A stretch of 64,000 nt of DNA from Acidobacteriota bacterium (GTDB lineage Bacteria; Acidobacteriota; Blastocatellia; RBC074): NCBI GenBank assembly GCA_016715865.1, contig JADJXM010000002.1, positions 124,001 through 188,000 of the forward strand, written 5' to 3'. Positions 1 through 14,607 of this stretch are shown here, piece after piece. The position numbers were made by a program, and so were the translations under genes. The notes beneath the pieces were generated by a model. The model ran no database searches. It had not been told where the DNA came from and saw only the letters and a program-made list of their open reading frames with translations. Position 1 is the first letter of the stretch. Each line of letters starts with the position of its first letter.

Positions 1-37
1 CCAAGGGATTTTAGTCCTTGGAGTTGAAAATCTTAAA

Positions 38-346
38 ATACTTACTGATGTTACGCAGAAGAGTCCTTTAAAATCGATTTGACAAATTTTTGGGTTTCTC
101 AAGCATATTCTTCTGTGAGCCTGCAACGCAGGCGAAAGAATAGAGCCCGGGGTGGAGCGAGGCAGGGCGAAGCCGGGTCCGTCCACCTGCCGCCCATTTC
201 ATTGGCTTGATGAAATGATGATCACAATACCGGGGTTTCCTGGCCGGCGGCCTGCCGCCCGGGCTCTATTCTGCCCACCCGCTTCGCGGGTTCAGGACAA
301 GTCAAGCAATTTCCGATCATTGTCTCTGCGTAACATCAGATACTTA
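38..346. mobile_element. MITE-like non-autonomous element with TIRs and 7-bp target duplication
   Basis: Perfect 15-bp terminal inverted repeats lie at 45-59 (CTGATGTTACGCAGA) and 325-339 (its reverse complement). They are flanked by the same 7-bp direct repeat ATACTTA at 38-44 and 340-346, as expected of a target-site duplication. The 295-bp interior has no transposase and is very structured: a second perfect 15-bp inverted repeat (137-151 with 258-272), a GGTGGA/TCCACC pair (151-156 with 182-187) and an ACCCGC-TTC-GCGGGT hairpin (277-291). The reading frame across 152-445 crosses this structure and the terminator downstream and is not credible as a gene. The parent transposase family was not identified. 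Bases 1-21 form a short separate stem-loop at the window edge. Confidence 0.72.
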
Positions 347-360
347 GTTTACAGAGTAAT

Positions 361-415
361 AAATCCGCCACTAAGGTTTCTTTCGACTTTCTCAGGAACC
401 TTATGGCGGATTTTT
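361..415 (+). terminator. Rho-independent terminator
   Basis: Arm 361-378 pairs with arm 397-413 over about 17 bp with one bulged C, and a run of five T follows (411-415). The A-rich start of the left arm means it could also stop minus-strand transcripts. The gene it serves lies outside the window. It isolates the gene at 514 from upstream transcription. Confidence 0.8.
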
Positions 416-513
416 CCGTCTATTTCCCCGACTCTGTCGTATTAACGGCATGTGAAAGATTCTGTGGGGGGCAATCGTTCAGTGACAGGCGTTAAGAGAC
501 TGGAAGGAGCGCT

Positions 514-2358
514 ATGCAAATCATCGTGGTTTTCAGCCGTTTGATCAGGTTATCGATGATAATGATCATTCTGCTTGTGGGATTTGGACGGGTTTGTGGC
601 CAGACTCCAGCGGACAAGGCGGAACTCGAACGCCAGGCGATCGAGAAGAAATCGCTCAGGCTGCTCGATGAACTTGTCACCGAAGCGGCATCAATCACAC
701 ATCCTCAGACCAGGCTGGCGTTGATGACTACGGCGGTTGAACTTTACTGGGATAGGGATGAGCCGAAGGCCAGAAATCTGATTAATGAAGTCATGAATCA
801 GATTATTGCTCTGAATGCGGAATATTCAGGGCCCGAATCAGCTGCCAGGCTCGGCAGAATGAGCCGGCGCTCACACCCCATGGCGCTTCGCAGCGGAATG
901 CTGCGATTTCTCAGCAAGAAAGACAGCCGGCTGGCGCTCCAGTTTCTGCAGGCGACGCGACCGGCTCAGAGCCTCAATACCATCTACGGAAATGCCAATG
1001 TCGATGAAGACAGGTACCTCGAGATGGAACTGGCGGCCAATATCGCCGGCAATGATCTTGATACAGCTTATCGCATCGCCGAAGAGTCAATCGCCAGAAA
1101 ACTCGATCATCAGGTTTTCGAGATATTCAATTCTCTGGCAAAGAAATCTCCGCCGCATGCGATCAAACTGGGAGGGCTGATCAACAGTCATCTTCAGTCA
1201 AAAAACATCCTCGAAAGTTACAATGACATTAATTCGCTGTTCTCGATGCTTCAAAGCCTGAGAATGCAGGTTGGCGGTCCGGCCGGGAAAGACAGTAATG
1301 CAAAGTCGCATTCAGGTCTGCGTGAACAGGATCTTGACGCATATCGCCAGCTCATCAGGGACAGTCTGGAGCTGATGGCCAAAACCGTGATCAGGATCAC
1401 TCCGGCTGATCTGGTCGAGCAGCGTCGTTCAGACCAGACTCGAACTCTTTTGACACAGTTGCAGGAATGGATCCCTGAATTCGATGCCTATCTTCCTAAT
1501 CGTTCGGCCGCAGTCAAGGCCAGGCTCAACCAGTACAAGTCAGCAACTCATTACACTCCACAAAATCATGCAGCTGCAGAATATATCAAAAGTACGAGTG
1601 ATAAATCGGCGCGTGAAATCCTTGAGATGGCCTCTTCTGCACCGGAGGATGTGCGGTCGCAGCTTCACTACCGGGCATTGGAAAAAGCCGTCTCTGATGG
1701 AGATGCCGAAACTGCTCGACAAATCGCGCGCGAGAAGGTGGGCAATCCCGTGAATGGATTGGAGATGCTCAACTCACTCGAGCTTCAGGCGGCCTATCGT
1801 GCAGCGAAACTGGGAAAGTACGATGAGGCTTTGCGGTTGCTCTCTGCCGACATGCCCGACGACGAAAAAGGACAACTGCTTGCCGACTGGGCTTCATCTG
1901 CGGCTGATGCGAATAATCCGGTCGCGGCTAAAAAGCTGATCGATCAGGCGCGCGCCCTGGTTGGCAATAAAATGGAATCGCGCAAGCAGGTGGATACTCA
2001 GATTCTGATCGCAATCTCTTCAATCAAGGCCGACCCTGATAGCAGTTTCGAGACCGCTCATGCCGCAATCGAGAGGTTCAACCAGGTCATTGCCGCCGGT
2101 CAGGAATTCGCCCGGTTCGAGGGGATGGGCGATAACGATTTCGGTCTCGAGTTCCTGCAGTTTACTGAAATGACAAACATTAAAATAAACATCCTGATCA
2201 GCCGTCTCGCTCGAGTCGATTTCGAAAAGGCGGAAAATGTTCTGAGAAGGTGGCAGATGCCCGAAATCAGAATCCAGATGGCGTTGTCGGTTCTGAGCGA
2301 TCTGTTGATCAATCCAGAACCAATTACAGACAAGACAGGCGAGATGGCAGAGAAATGA
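514..2358 (+). CDS. Exported helix-rich protein of unknown function
   Basis: I do not recognise this 614-aa protein. Residues about 10-28 are hydrophobic (IRLSMIMIILLVGFG) and are followed by CGQTPADKAE, so an N-terminal signal sequence is likely. The rest is rich in Ala, Leu, Glu and Arg and reads as continuous amphipathic helices, with repeat-like stretches such as AAYRAAKLGKYDEALRLL. This resembles TPR/HEAT-like solenoids, but no repeat is clean enough to name. A strong GGAAGGAG (502-509) precedes the ATG. The terminator at 361-415 suggests the gene has its own promoter. The next gene starts 38 bp downstream and may be co-transcribed. Large exported helical proteins of this kind are frequent in Acidobacteriota; a role in envelope organisation would be a guess. 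Confidence 0.75.
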   Translation: MQIIVVFSRLIRLSMIMIILLVGFGRVCGQTPADKAELERQAIEKKSLRLLDELVTEAASITHPQTRLALMTTAVELYWDRDEPKARNLINEVMNQIIALNAEYSGPESAARLGRMSRRSHPMALRSGMLRFLSKKDSRLALQFLQATRPAQSLNTIYGNANVDEDRYLEMELAANIAGNDLDTAYRIAEESIARKLDHQVFEIFNSLAKKSPPHAIKLGGLINSHLQSKNILESYNDINSLFSMLQSLRMQVGGPAGKDSNAKSHSGLREQDLDAYRQLIRDSLELMAKTVIRITPADLVEQRRSDQTRTLLTQLQEWIPEFDAYLPNRSAAVKARLNQYKSATHYTPQNHAAAEYIKSTSDKSAREILEMASSAPEDVRSQLHYRALEKAVSDGDAETARQIAREKVGNPVNGLEMLNSLELQAAYRAAKLGKYDEALRLLSADMPDDEKGQLLADWASSAADANNPVAAKKLIDQARALVGNKMESRKQVDTQILIAISSIKADPDSSFETAHAAIERFNQVIAAGQEFARFEGMGDNDFGLEFLQFTEMTNIKINILISRLARVDFEKAENVLRRWQMPEIRIQMALSVLSDLLINPEPITDKTGEMAEK

Positions 2359-2395
2359 CCTCCATTACGCAACATCAGGGAATATTTCGAACAAT

Positions 2396-2614
2396 GTGCG
2401 GCATTATGATTTTGTGTTGAATATCATCTTATATGTCGGAGCATTCTATTTGGCGATCGGGGTTCTTTTCGGCCTCATCTTTCTGCTTTTCGGGATAAAT
2501 AAGGTCGATCAAGCCGCGGCTGGATCTTCAGTCTGGTTCAGGTTGATCATTCTTCCCGGAATTGTCGCATTATGGCCGGTTCTGATGGCCAGATGGCTGA
2601 GAGGCGTCAAATGA
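2396..2614 (+). CDS. Small two-helix membrane protein, ferric-reductase operon
   Basis: This 72-aa protein has two hydrophobic segments (about residues 8-31 and 48-66) separated by a short polar loop, and ends RWLRGVK. It starts at a GTG; no better in-frame start is visible. Its TGA overlaps the ATG of the next gene (ATGA at 2611-2614), so the two are probably translationally coupled. Function is unknown. Its position directly ahead of the Rieske/ferric-reductase-like protein suggests an accessory subunit of that membrane redox complex. Confidence 0.6.
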   Translation: MRHYDFVLNIILYVGAFYLAIGVLFGLIFLLFGINKVDQAAAGSSVWFRLIILPGIVALWPVLMARWLRGVK

Positions 2615-2765
2615 TCAGATCACTTCGCGTCCGGCATAGAAGGCTGATTCCAGTGCTGACGATACTGCTGCTGGTGTTGCTTGCGGCCGCGCTCGGTCTG
2701 CGTTCCACTGAGCCTGTTCAGTCCGAACTTCCACAGGCGTTGATGCCGGATGTGAGAGGGAAGGA

Positions 2766-2769
<4 letters not shown>
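2611..2769 (+). CDS. Small single-pass membrane protein
   Basis: A 52-aa protein with a basic N-terminus (MIRSLRVRHRR), one transmembrane segment (LIPVLTILLLVLLAAALGL) and a short C-terminal tail predicted to lie outside. An in-frame upstream ATG at 2572 would add 13 residues, but the ATGA junction with the preceding gene at 2611 is the more natural start. Its own stop overlaps the ATG of the following gene in the same way (2766-2769). The tight coupling implies fixed stoichiometry with the Rieske protein. Function is unknown; a positioning or assembly subunit is plausible. Confidence 0.6.
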
Positions 2770-3797
<1,028 letters not shown>

Positions 3798-3824
3798 TGT
3801 TTCGTCACTGTGATTATGCGGGAT

Positions 3825-3877
3825 AAAAAACGCCGCGTGGCGGCGGAATGCAATTAGCCGTGTACTTTAGTGCACGG
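3825..3877. terminator. Paired hairpins, one terminator-like on the minus strand
   Basis: A perfect CGCCGC-GTG-GCGGCG hairpin (3831-3845) is preceded by AAAAAA (3825-3830), so on the minus strand it reads as stem plus T-run. No minus-strand gene is evident upstream. A second stem, 3858-3865 with 3870-3877 (one G-U pair, TTTA loop), lies 20 bp before the start of the next gene. It could act in the leader of that gene. Confidence 0.4.
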
Positions 3878-3897
3878 ACCGGATTTAAGATATTTTC

Positions 3898-4671
3898 ATG
3901 CACAAAGATGAGAGCAGCGAATTTTATATCGGCTATCAGCCGCAAGGCCCGGCAGGCATTATGCGGTATGTACGACTGCGTCTGATATTGCTGGCGGCGA
4001 CTGTTATCTCCGTAGCCATCCTGTTAGTTTACGGGCAGCGACCGTTCGCCGATAGCTTCTTCGATTTCGGCAACCTGCAGGATTTCGAGGGCTATGTCAT
4101 TGAAAGACCGGTTCCGCTCCTGATGGTTGAAAAGATTGGAGCACCCGGAAGTCTGCCAGTACGCCGTGATTATGTGCTTGTCGCTGAGGGTAAGCACGGC
4201 GCGGAATCGATAATCAATGGGTTCAATGGAAAGAAGGTTCGTCTGCGTGGGACATTGATTCGCAGAGACGGAATCGAGATGATAGAGATTGCCGGCGGTT
4301 CAGTTCAGGCCATCGGGTCAAAATCGAGGAGTCTTTCGAAAGAGGGAGGAGCGGTTGGGAAATACATACTCACTGGTGAGATCGTTGACAGCAAATGTTA
4401 TCTGGGAGTCATGAATCCGGGACAGAGCAAACCTCATCGCGAATGCGCATCATTGTGTATTCGTGGCGGAATCCCTCCACTCTTCGTAGTTCGCGATGCC
4501 GCTGGACGGAAGCTTCACCTCTGGCTGCTATCGGCTGACGGTCTTCCAGTCAACATGGATGTCCTCGATTTCGTCGCCGAGCCCGTGGAGATCAGCGGCG
4601 CTGTCGAAAAAATTGATGGTAAACTCTATTTTCTGATAGACCCAGTGTCCATTAGCCGGTTGAAAATGTAG
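3898..4671 (+). CDS. Membrane-anchored protein of unknown function
   Basis: A 257-aa protein with one transmembrane segment (about residues 29-47, LILLAATVISVAILLVYG). The rest is a predicted periplasmic part with two beta-rich halves. The C-terminal half carries a conserved-looking block, GEIVDSKCYLGVMNPG followed by HRECASLCIRGG. Three cysteines in this block could bind metal or form disulfides. I do not know a named family. Similar proteins next to Rieske/ferric-reductase-like genes would make it a redox accessory, and that is inferred from its position 121 bp after the Rieske gene. An ATG at 3961 (MRYVRLRL) would give a more typical signal anchor and is an alternative start; neither has a strong ribosome binding site. 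Confidence 0.6.
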   Translation: MHKDESSEFYIGYQPQGPAGIMRYVRLRLILLAATVISVAILLVYGQRPFADSFFDFGNLQDFEGYVIERPVPLLMVEKIGAPGSLPVRRDYVLVAEGKHGAESIINGFNGKKVRLRGTLIRRDGIEMIEIAGGSVQAIGSKSRSLSKEGGAVGKYILTGEIVDSKCYLGVMNPGQSKPHRECASLCIRGGIPPLFVVRDAAGRKLHLWLLSADGLPVNMDVLDFVAEPVEISGAVEKIDGKLYFLIDPVSISRLKM

Positions 4672-4694
4672 TTACACTAAAAGAAGGAACTTGA

Positions 4695-5186
4695 ATGAAC
4701 CCATATGCAAAGAATCTTGGAGAGAGGGAGGCCCTGAGAGTACTGATCGAGGTTCCGGACCGTCTTGAGGCGCTGACCTCACAGATAGGCCCGGCTGGCA
4801 TGGCTCGCAGCTATGAGGAAGGGAAATGGAATCTCGCCCGGATCCTCTCACATCTTTTGCACATCGAACTGATGTTCGGCACTCGATTTCGCCAGGCACT
4901 GACGCAGGATGATCTCGTCGTTCAGCCTTTCGACCAGGACCGCTGGATCGAGCGTGAACCCGTGAGCGACGGACAGACCGAGCTGCAGGCACTGCTGGCT
5001 CTGCGGCGCTGGAATCTGGCTCTCTGGCAAATCTTATCGCCAACTGATCTCGAACGAACCTTTCTTCATCCAGAACTCGGCCGGATGACCATTCAGGATC
5101 TGCTTGATCTGCTTGCCGGACATGATTTGAACCATCTTTCACAGATCGAAAGGATCGCAGCACACAGCTCAGGCGGCAATATTTAA
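4695..5186 (+). CDS. DinB-like four-helix protein
   Basis: This 163-aa protein has the length and pattern of the DinB/YfiT superfamily. Helix 2 has KWNLARILSHLLHIE and helix 4 has AGHDLNHLSQIE, and the histidines there are the usual metal-binding set (about H54, H57, H142 and H146). Family members act as metal-dependent thiol transferases or have unknown roles in stress. GAAGGA lies about 8 bp before the ATG. A terminator follows at 5300-5338. An antisense frame of the same length (4672-5163) is a shadow. Confidence 0.75.
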   Translation: MNPYAKNLGEREALRVLIEVPDRLEALTSQIGPAGMARSYEEGKWNLARILSHLLHIELMFGTRFRQALTQDDLVVQPFDQDRWIEREPVSDGQTELQALLALRRWNLALWQILSPTDLERTFLHPELGRMTIQDLLDLLAGHDLNHLSQIERIAAHSSGGNI

Positions 5187-5299
5187 TATTGCAGGCGATT
5201 AATAACCGAAACCCACGGCTCTTTTTAATCGTCTTTTATTCTGCTCGCAGAGAAAAACCCTTTTCAGGGTGTATCTTCGATGTGAGTATCCTCCTGTAG

Positions 5300-5338
5300 G
5301 GCTGCTCGGCGGAAACGCGATGAGCAGCCTCTTTTTTA
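5300..5338 (+). terminator. Rho-independent terminator after the DinB-like gene
   Basis: The stem GGCTGCTC (5300-5307) pairs with GAGCAGCC (5322-5329), and CTTTTTT follows. Confidence 0.85.
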
Positions 5339-5340
5339 TT

Positions 5341-5397
5341 AGTACAAAGTAGAAAGTAGAAAGTATAAAGTGAGGTTTCTACTTTGTACTTTCTACT
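5341..5397. repeat. Inverted heptamer array (AGTAGAA family)
   Basis: Forward units AGTACAA, AGTAGAA, AGTAGAA, AGTATAA and AGTGAGG (5341-5375) are followed by inverted units TTCTACT, TTGTACT, TTCTACT (5377-5397). Together they can fold into a long hairpin directly after the terminator. Confidence 0.9.
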
Positions 5398-5537
5398 CAA
5401 TCATTTGACCGGCTTGCACAGCAAATCAGCGCGTTGTATTATTCAGGTGTATTGTCTGATGAGGCTAAGGCGCCTGTCCGCGGCAAAAAAACGGCAGGTT
5501 GTCAACCATATTTTATCGCAATTCAGGAGCAGTCCAG

Positions 5538-6824
<1,287 letters not shown>

Positions 6825-6850
6825 ATTCACTCTCCTCCTCGATACAATTG

Positions 6851-6885
6851 AACGGGACCGGCCTCATTGTGCTGGTCCCGTTTTT
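6851..6885. terminator. Terminator between convergent genes
   Basis: AACGGGACC (6851-6859) pairs with GGTCCCGTT (6874-6882), followed by TTTTT. It ends the S41 transcript and lies just past the stop of the convergent carboxylase gene. Confidence 0.85.
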
Positions 6886-6917
6886 GTTGTTTGAGCGGCG
6901 CTCCGTTTGTTCACAAT

Positions 6918-8465
<1,548 letters not shown>

Positions 8466-8776
8466 GCAGAATTAGTTTCCAGTTGGAGAAGTTTCCAGTT
8501 GGAGTAGTTTCCAGTTTCCAGATGACGAGTATTTTATCAAACTAAAGTAAGATCAAGTGGTCTCACTCGAAACTGGAAAATTATTCCCCTGGAAACTTCT
8601 TCTACTGGAAACTGGAAACTACTCCCCCTGGAAACTACTCCCACTGGAAACTTCTTCTTTTACGTTGACGCAAAGAGGGGTACAATTAACAGGCATTCTC
8701 AAATAAAGGGTTCGTCAGACAACCCTGAACTCTCAAAGACACGCTTGGTAAATATTGAATCAGGAGTCGTTCGAAC
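8466..8776. other. Divergent intergenic region with a large inverted repeat
   Basis: The 311-bp spacer between divergent genes is mostly the AGTTTCC array (8474-8655). The last 120 bp, before the cytochrome c gene, contain CAGGAG just upstream of the start. No clear -35/-10 pair was found, although promoters for both genes should lie here. Confidence 0.5.
8474..8655. repeat. Inverted AGTTTCC repeat array in a divergent promoter region
   Basis: AGTTTCC units at 8474, 8490, 8506 and 8513 (spacing 16, 16 and 7 bp) are followed about 50 bp later by inverted GGAAACT units between 8591 and 8655, again in a mixture of 7- and 16-bp spacing. The two halves can fold into one long hairpin that separates pccB from the divergent gene. 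Confidence 0.88.
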
Positions 8777-10045
8777 ATGCGCATACGTTCAACCGGTGTA
8801 ATGTTTTTCTGTGGTTTTGCGGTCATCATGATGATCGCGGCAAATATTAACGATGGCCGGGCGAAAGCCTCAAGCGGCGCGGCGCCGACATTCAGCAAGG
8901 ACATCGCACCGATCTTTGCCAAAAACTGCATGAGTTGTCATCGTCCCGGCGAGATCGCACCTATGTCGCTCATGACATACAAGGAGGTGCGCCCCTGGGC
9001 GAGGTCGATTCGCGAGAAAGTTGTCGGAAAGGAGATGCCGCCGTGGCATGCCGATCCGAATTACGGCGAATGGGCGAACGACCGGAGGATGACCGATAAA
9101 GAAATCGAGACGATCGCCGCATGGGTTGATGGCGGAGCCCCTGAAGGAAATCCGAAAGATATGCCGCCGGCGCCGAAATTCACAACCGGCTGGCAGATCG
9201 GCGACCCCGATATTATTTTTCAGATGCCCGAAGAATATACAGTGCCCGCCGAAGGCGCAGTCGCTTATCAATATTTCACAGTCCCGAGCAATTTCACGGA
9301 AGACAAGTATATCGTTGCGATGGAGGCCAGGGCCGGCGCTCTGGATGTTGTTCACCACATCGTGATTTATGTCCGCGAGCCCGGCGGAGGAGGCTCCCAG
9401 CGCGGAGATATCGGGGCCGGACTGCTCGGCGCACTGTCACCCGGCATGACGCCATTCATCGCTCAACCGGGAACAGCCAAGCTGATCAAGGCGGGATCGA
9501 ACATAGTCTTCCAGATGCATTACACTCCGAGCGGAAAAGAGACGAAGGACAGGTCATTGGTCGGATTGAAATTCGCCAAGGCGCCGGTCGATCAGGTCAT
9601 CACGACCACGGCCGCCTGGGACGCCCGCTTTACGATCCCTCCCGGAGCCGCCAATCACGAGGTCAAGGCATCCTGGGTCGCCCAGGACGATATTCTCATC
9701 TGGAGCCTTATGCCTCACATGCACCTGCGAGGCAAGGATTATCTCTATCGCGCCACCTATCCCGATGGCAGATCTGAAATTCTGCTATCTGTTCCGAGGT
9801 ATGATTTCGGCTGGCAGGTCTATTACTATCCTAAGAAACCCATTCGCATTCCAAAGGGAACGAAGATCGAGACGATCGCTCATTACGACAACTCCTCGCG
9901 CAATCCCCAGAATCCTGATCCCGGTAGGGCCGTCGGTTTCGGCGAGCAGACCTGGGAAGAGATGATGAACGGATTTTTCGATTACACTGTCGTAAAAAAG
10001 AGTAATACCCGTGCGACAGCTTCCTCCGGGGAGTTTTTAAAATAA
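8777..10045 (+). CDS. Exported cytochrome c domain with copper type II monooxygenase-like domain
   Basis: A 422-aa exported protein: signal sequence (residues about 6-24), then a short c-type haem domain with C51-x-x-C54-H55 (CMSCH). A large region follows with the histidine motifs of ascorbate-dependent copper type II monooxygenases, the PHM/DBM fold: DVVHHIVIY, FQMHYTPSG and MPHMHLRGKDY. These would bind two copper sites. Family members hydroxylate small substrates with electrons from a donor; here the fused haem domain may supply them. The substrate is unknown. Such fusions are known from Acidobacteriota and Planctomycetota genomes. CAGGAG precedes the ATG. The gene is followed after 38 bp by an exported peptidase and the two may be co-transcribed. 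Confidence 0.82.
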   Translation: MRIRSTGVMFFCGFAVIMMIAANINDGRAKASSGAAPTFSKDIAPIFAKNCMSCHRPGEIAPMSLMTYKEVRPWARSIREKVVGKEMPPWHADPNYGEWANDRRMTDKEIETIAAWVDGGAPEGNPKDMPPAPKFTTGWQIGDPDIIFQMPEEYTVPAEGAVAYQYFTVPSNFTEDKYIVAMEARAGALDVVHHIVIYVREPGGGGSQRGDIGAGLLGALSPGMTPFIAQPGTAKLIKAGSNIVFQMHYTPSGKETKDRSLVGLKFAKAPVDQVITTTAAWDARFTIPPGAANHEVKASWVAQDDILIWSLMPHMHLRGKDYLYRATYPDGRSEILLSVPRYDFGWQVYYYPKKPIRIPKGTKIETIAHYDNSSRNPQNPDPGRAVGFGEQTWEEMMNGFFDYTVVKKSNTRATASSGEFLK

Positions 10046-10083
10046 GGCAGTTAAGGCGATTGTATTTAGATGGAGAGAGCTTT

Positions 10084-12510
<2,427 letters not shown>

Positions 12511-12517
12511 AGAAAAT

Positions 12518-12636
12518 AGTGGGCAGTAGGCAGTGGGCAGTCGCTTCTCCGCATACACGCTTTCAACCGGAAACATGCTCATCAAAGTAAACTTGCACAG
12601 TTCAAAATACTGGAAACTGCCCACTGCCCACTATTC
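12518..12636. repeat. Heptamer hairpin between convergent genes (AGTGGGC and AGTTTCC units)
   Basis: The left arm is AGTGGGC, AGTAGGC, AGTGGGC, AGT (12518-12541). The right arm is ACTGGAA, ACTGCCC, ACTGCCC, ACTATTC (12609-12636), i.e. mixed heptamer families in the inverted sense. The arms pair over about 25 bp around a 67-bp loop. The right arm contains the TAG stop of the convergent histidine kinase gene. Confidence 0.9.
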
Positions 12637-14607
12637 TGCTTCGCCGTGATGGCCGAGCAATGTGGTCAGCGTCCCGAGCAGCTTTTCGGCGGTGTAGGGT
12701 TTGGAGAGAAAAGTATTGATGCCGGCCTGTTTGGCCATGATCAGTTTGTCGGTCGATCTGATACTGCTGGTGGCGATGATGACGACTTCCGGTGAAAGCC
12801 GCTTGATCTCCCTGATCATCTTCAGTCCATCGCGATTGGGGAGTTCGAGGTCCGTCAGAACTACTTTGATTGCCTCCTTGTTCTGCTGGAAGAGGATGAT
12901 CGCTTCCTCGCCATCCGATGCGACAAGTGCAGTGTATCCGTTGCATTCAAGCGTATTTTTGATCACTTCGCAGATATACTCTTCATCATCCACGACTAGA
13001 ATGGTCTCACCACGCCCTTTATAAAATATCGGAGTCAGCGTGGCGCCGGAATCGACCATTAGACTCTTCTGCGCAGGCAGATATATGTTAAATGTCGTTC
13101 CTTTTCCGACATCACTCGCTACGTTGACGAATCCGCCATAACCTCTGACGATTCCGAGAACGATCGAAAGACCCAGGCCGGAACTGAGCCCTTTCTCCTT
13201 TGTGGTAAAAAAAGGATCGAATATCTTGTCTATGATATCGGATGGAATCCCGGCTCCGGTATCGGAGACGTTTATTCTGATAAAAGCGCCAGGATCTGCA
13301 TTCTCGATCAGGTTAATCTTGTCCTCATCCAGCTCGACGTTTTCGGCGCTGATCGTCAGTGTTCCACCGTCAGGCATCGCATCTTTAGCGTTAAGACTCA
13401 GGTTGATCAAAATCTGATAAAGCTGAGTGACATCACCGATGATGGTCCATAGATCATCCGGGATCTCGACCTTCAGTTTGATTTCAGGCGGCAATGTTTC
13501 ATTCAGCATGTTTTCGAGATCGGCAATCAGCGGGTGTAATCGCAATGGAGCCAAGTTTCCGCTCGATCCTTTGGCGAAGGTGAGCATCTGCTGGATCAGA
13601 TCGCGACCCCGTTCGACGCTCTTGTATACGAGCGAGAGCCATCGCTGACTGTTGTCGTCCGTGAATCTCTGTTGAAGAGTATGCAGGGCCATAAAGATCG
13701 GAGCCATAACATTGTTCAGATCATGAGCGATGCCGCTTGCCAATGCTCCGATACTCTCCAGTCTCCTGGATCGATACAGCTCGGCCTCGAAACGTTTTTT
13801 TTCGGTAATATCCCGAACTGCACAGAGCAGCCGTTTGGACTGATTGTCTTTACCGCTGAACATCCTCGCGTGGCATTCAATCCACCGAACGTGGCCTTGC
13901 GGACTGCCTATTCGAAACTCGATCTGGTTGTTAATCCCCTTTCTGATGACCTGATCGATCTTGTTTCTGGCGCTGGCCTGATCATCCGGGTGAATCGCTG
14001 CGAGCAACTGGTCCAGTCCGCCATCCCTGACCCCGAACAGTTCCGCTGCTTTCTCATCGCAATAGATGCGGTTCTTCCCGATATCCCATTCCCAGATGCC
14101 CATGCCCGCGGCATCAAGCGCCAGTTTTAATCTTCGTCCGTCTTCGCGATGGCGACGATGTGTAATTTTATGTTCAGTCACATCCCGGCCGATACTTTGA
14201 AGATTCCTGCTCTCTGCCTCAGAACTCTTGCGTGCAATTGCATGCCGAATTGCGCGAACAAGCAGGTGCTGGTCCATTTCCCATTTGATCAGATAGTCCT
14301 GTGCACCTCCACGCAACGTCTCCTGTGCAAGGTTTTCTTTCCCGGTCGCCGTCAGGACCACAATCGGAATGTTCGGGGCTGCCCTGTGTACGCTTCGGAA
14401 TGTCTCGATCCCCTCACAATCCGGAAGTTCCAGATCAAGCAGTATCAGATTATATTCGGCCTCTTTAAGACGTGGTAACGTCTCCTTCAGGCTGAAAGAC
14501 ACATCTAAAATGATATCCCTCGCCATCAATGAGAGCATTGAGCCGATAATTTCTGCCTGGATTGGATCGTCTTCGACTAGAAGAATCTTTAACTGTTCGT
14601 TGGACAT
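12631..14607 (-). CDS. Hybrid histidine kinase (REC-PAS-HisKA-HATPase-REC)
   Basis: A soluble 658-aa sensor kinase with no membrane segment. Order: receiver domain (phosphoacceptor Asp in LILLDLELP, about residue 58), linker, PAS domain (about 155-275, ending in a PAC-like VRDITEKK), HisKA with His in SGIAHDLNN (about 295), HATPase with NAKDA, DTGAGIP and GLSIV boxes, and a second receiver (Asp in VVLTDLELP, about 586). Such kinases relay phosphate in a multi-step pathway; the signal is cytoplasmic and unknown. The start MSNEQLKILL was preferred to one 12 codons upstream because the receiver fold begins there. It is divergent from a NarL-type regulator and may form a pair with it, placed just before the polysaccharide locus. 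Confidence 0.9.
   Translation of the reverse strand: MSNEQLKILLVEDDPIQAEIIGSMLSLMARDIILDVSFSLKETLPRLKEAEYNLILLDLELPDCEGIETFRSVHRAAPNIPIVVLTATGKENLAQETLRGGAQDYLIKWEMDQHLLVRAIRHAIARKSSEAESRNLQSIGRDVTEHKITHRRHREDGRRLKLALDAAGMGIWEWDIGKNRIYCDEKAAELFGVRDGGLDQLLAAIHPDDQASARNKIDQVIRKGINNQIEFRIGSPQGHVRWIECHARMFSGKDNQSKRLLCAVRDITEKKRFEAELYRSRRLESIGALASGIAHDLNNVMAPIFMALHTLQQRFTDDNSQRWLSLVYKSVERGRDLIQQMLTFAKGSSGNLAPLRLHPLIADLENMLNETLPPEIKLKVEIPDDLWTIIGDVTQLYQILINLSLNAKDAMPDGGTLTISAENVELDEDKINLIENADPGAFIRINVSDTGAGIPSDIIDKIFDPFFTTKEKGLSSGLGLSIVLGIVRGYGGFVNVASDVGKGTTFNIYLPAQKSLMVDSGATLTPIFYKGRGETILVVDDEEYICEVIKNTLECNGYTALVASDGEEAIILFQQNKEAIKVVLTDLELPNRDGLKMIREIKRLSPEVVIIATSSIRSTDKLIMAKQAGINTFLSKPYTAEKLLGTLTTLLGHHGEAE

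Larger units (their letters stand above)
5187..5537. other. Intergenic region with terminator and heptamer array
   Basis: This 351-bp gap holds the terminator at 5300-5338 and the inverted heptamer array at 5341-5397. The remaining 140 bp, up to the CAGGAG ribosome binding site of the S41 gene, show no clear promoter or RNA element. Confidence 0.6.

Noticed and set aside
152..445. 97-aa ORF
   Set aside because: It crosses the MITE-like element, its terminal repeat and the terminator. Its composition follows the repeats, not a protein.
4672..5163. 163-aa minus-strand ORF equal in length to the DinB-like gene
   Set aside because: It is a shadow of the plus-strand gene, which has conserved metal histidines and a ribosome site.
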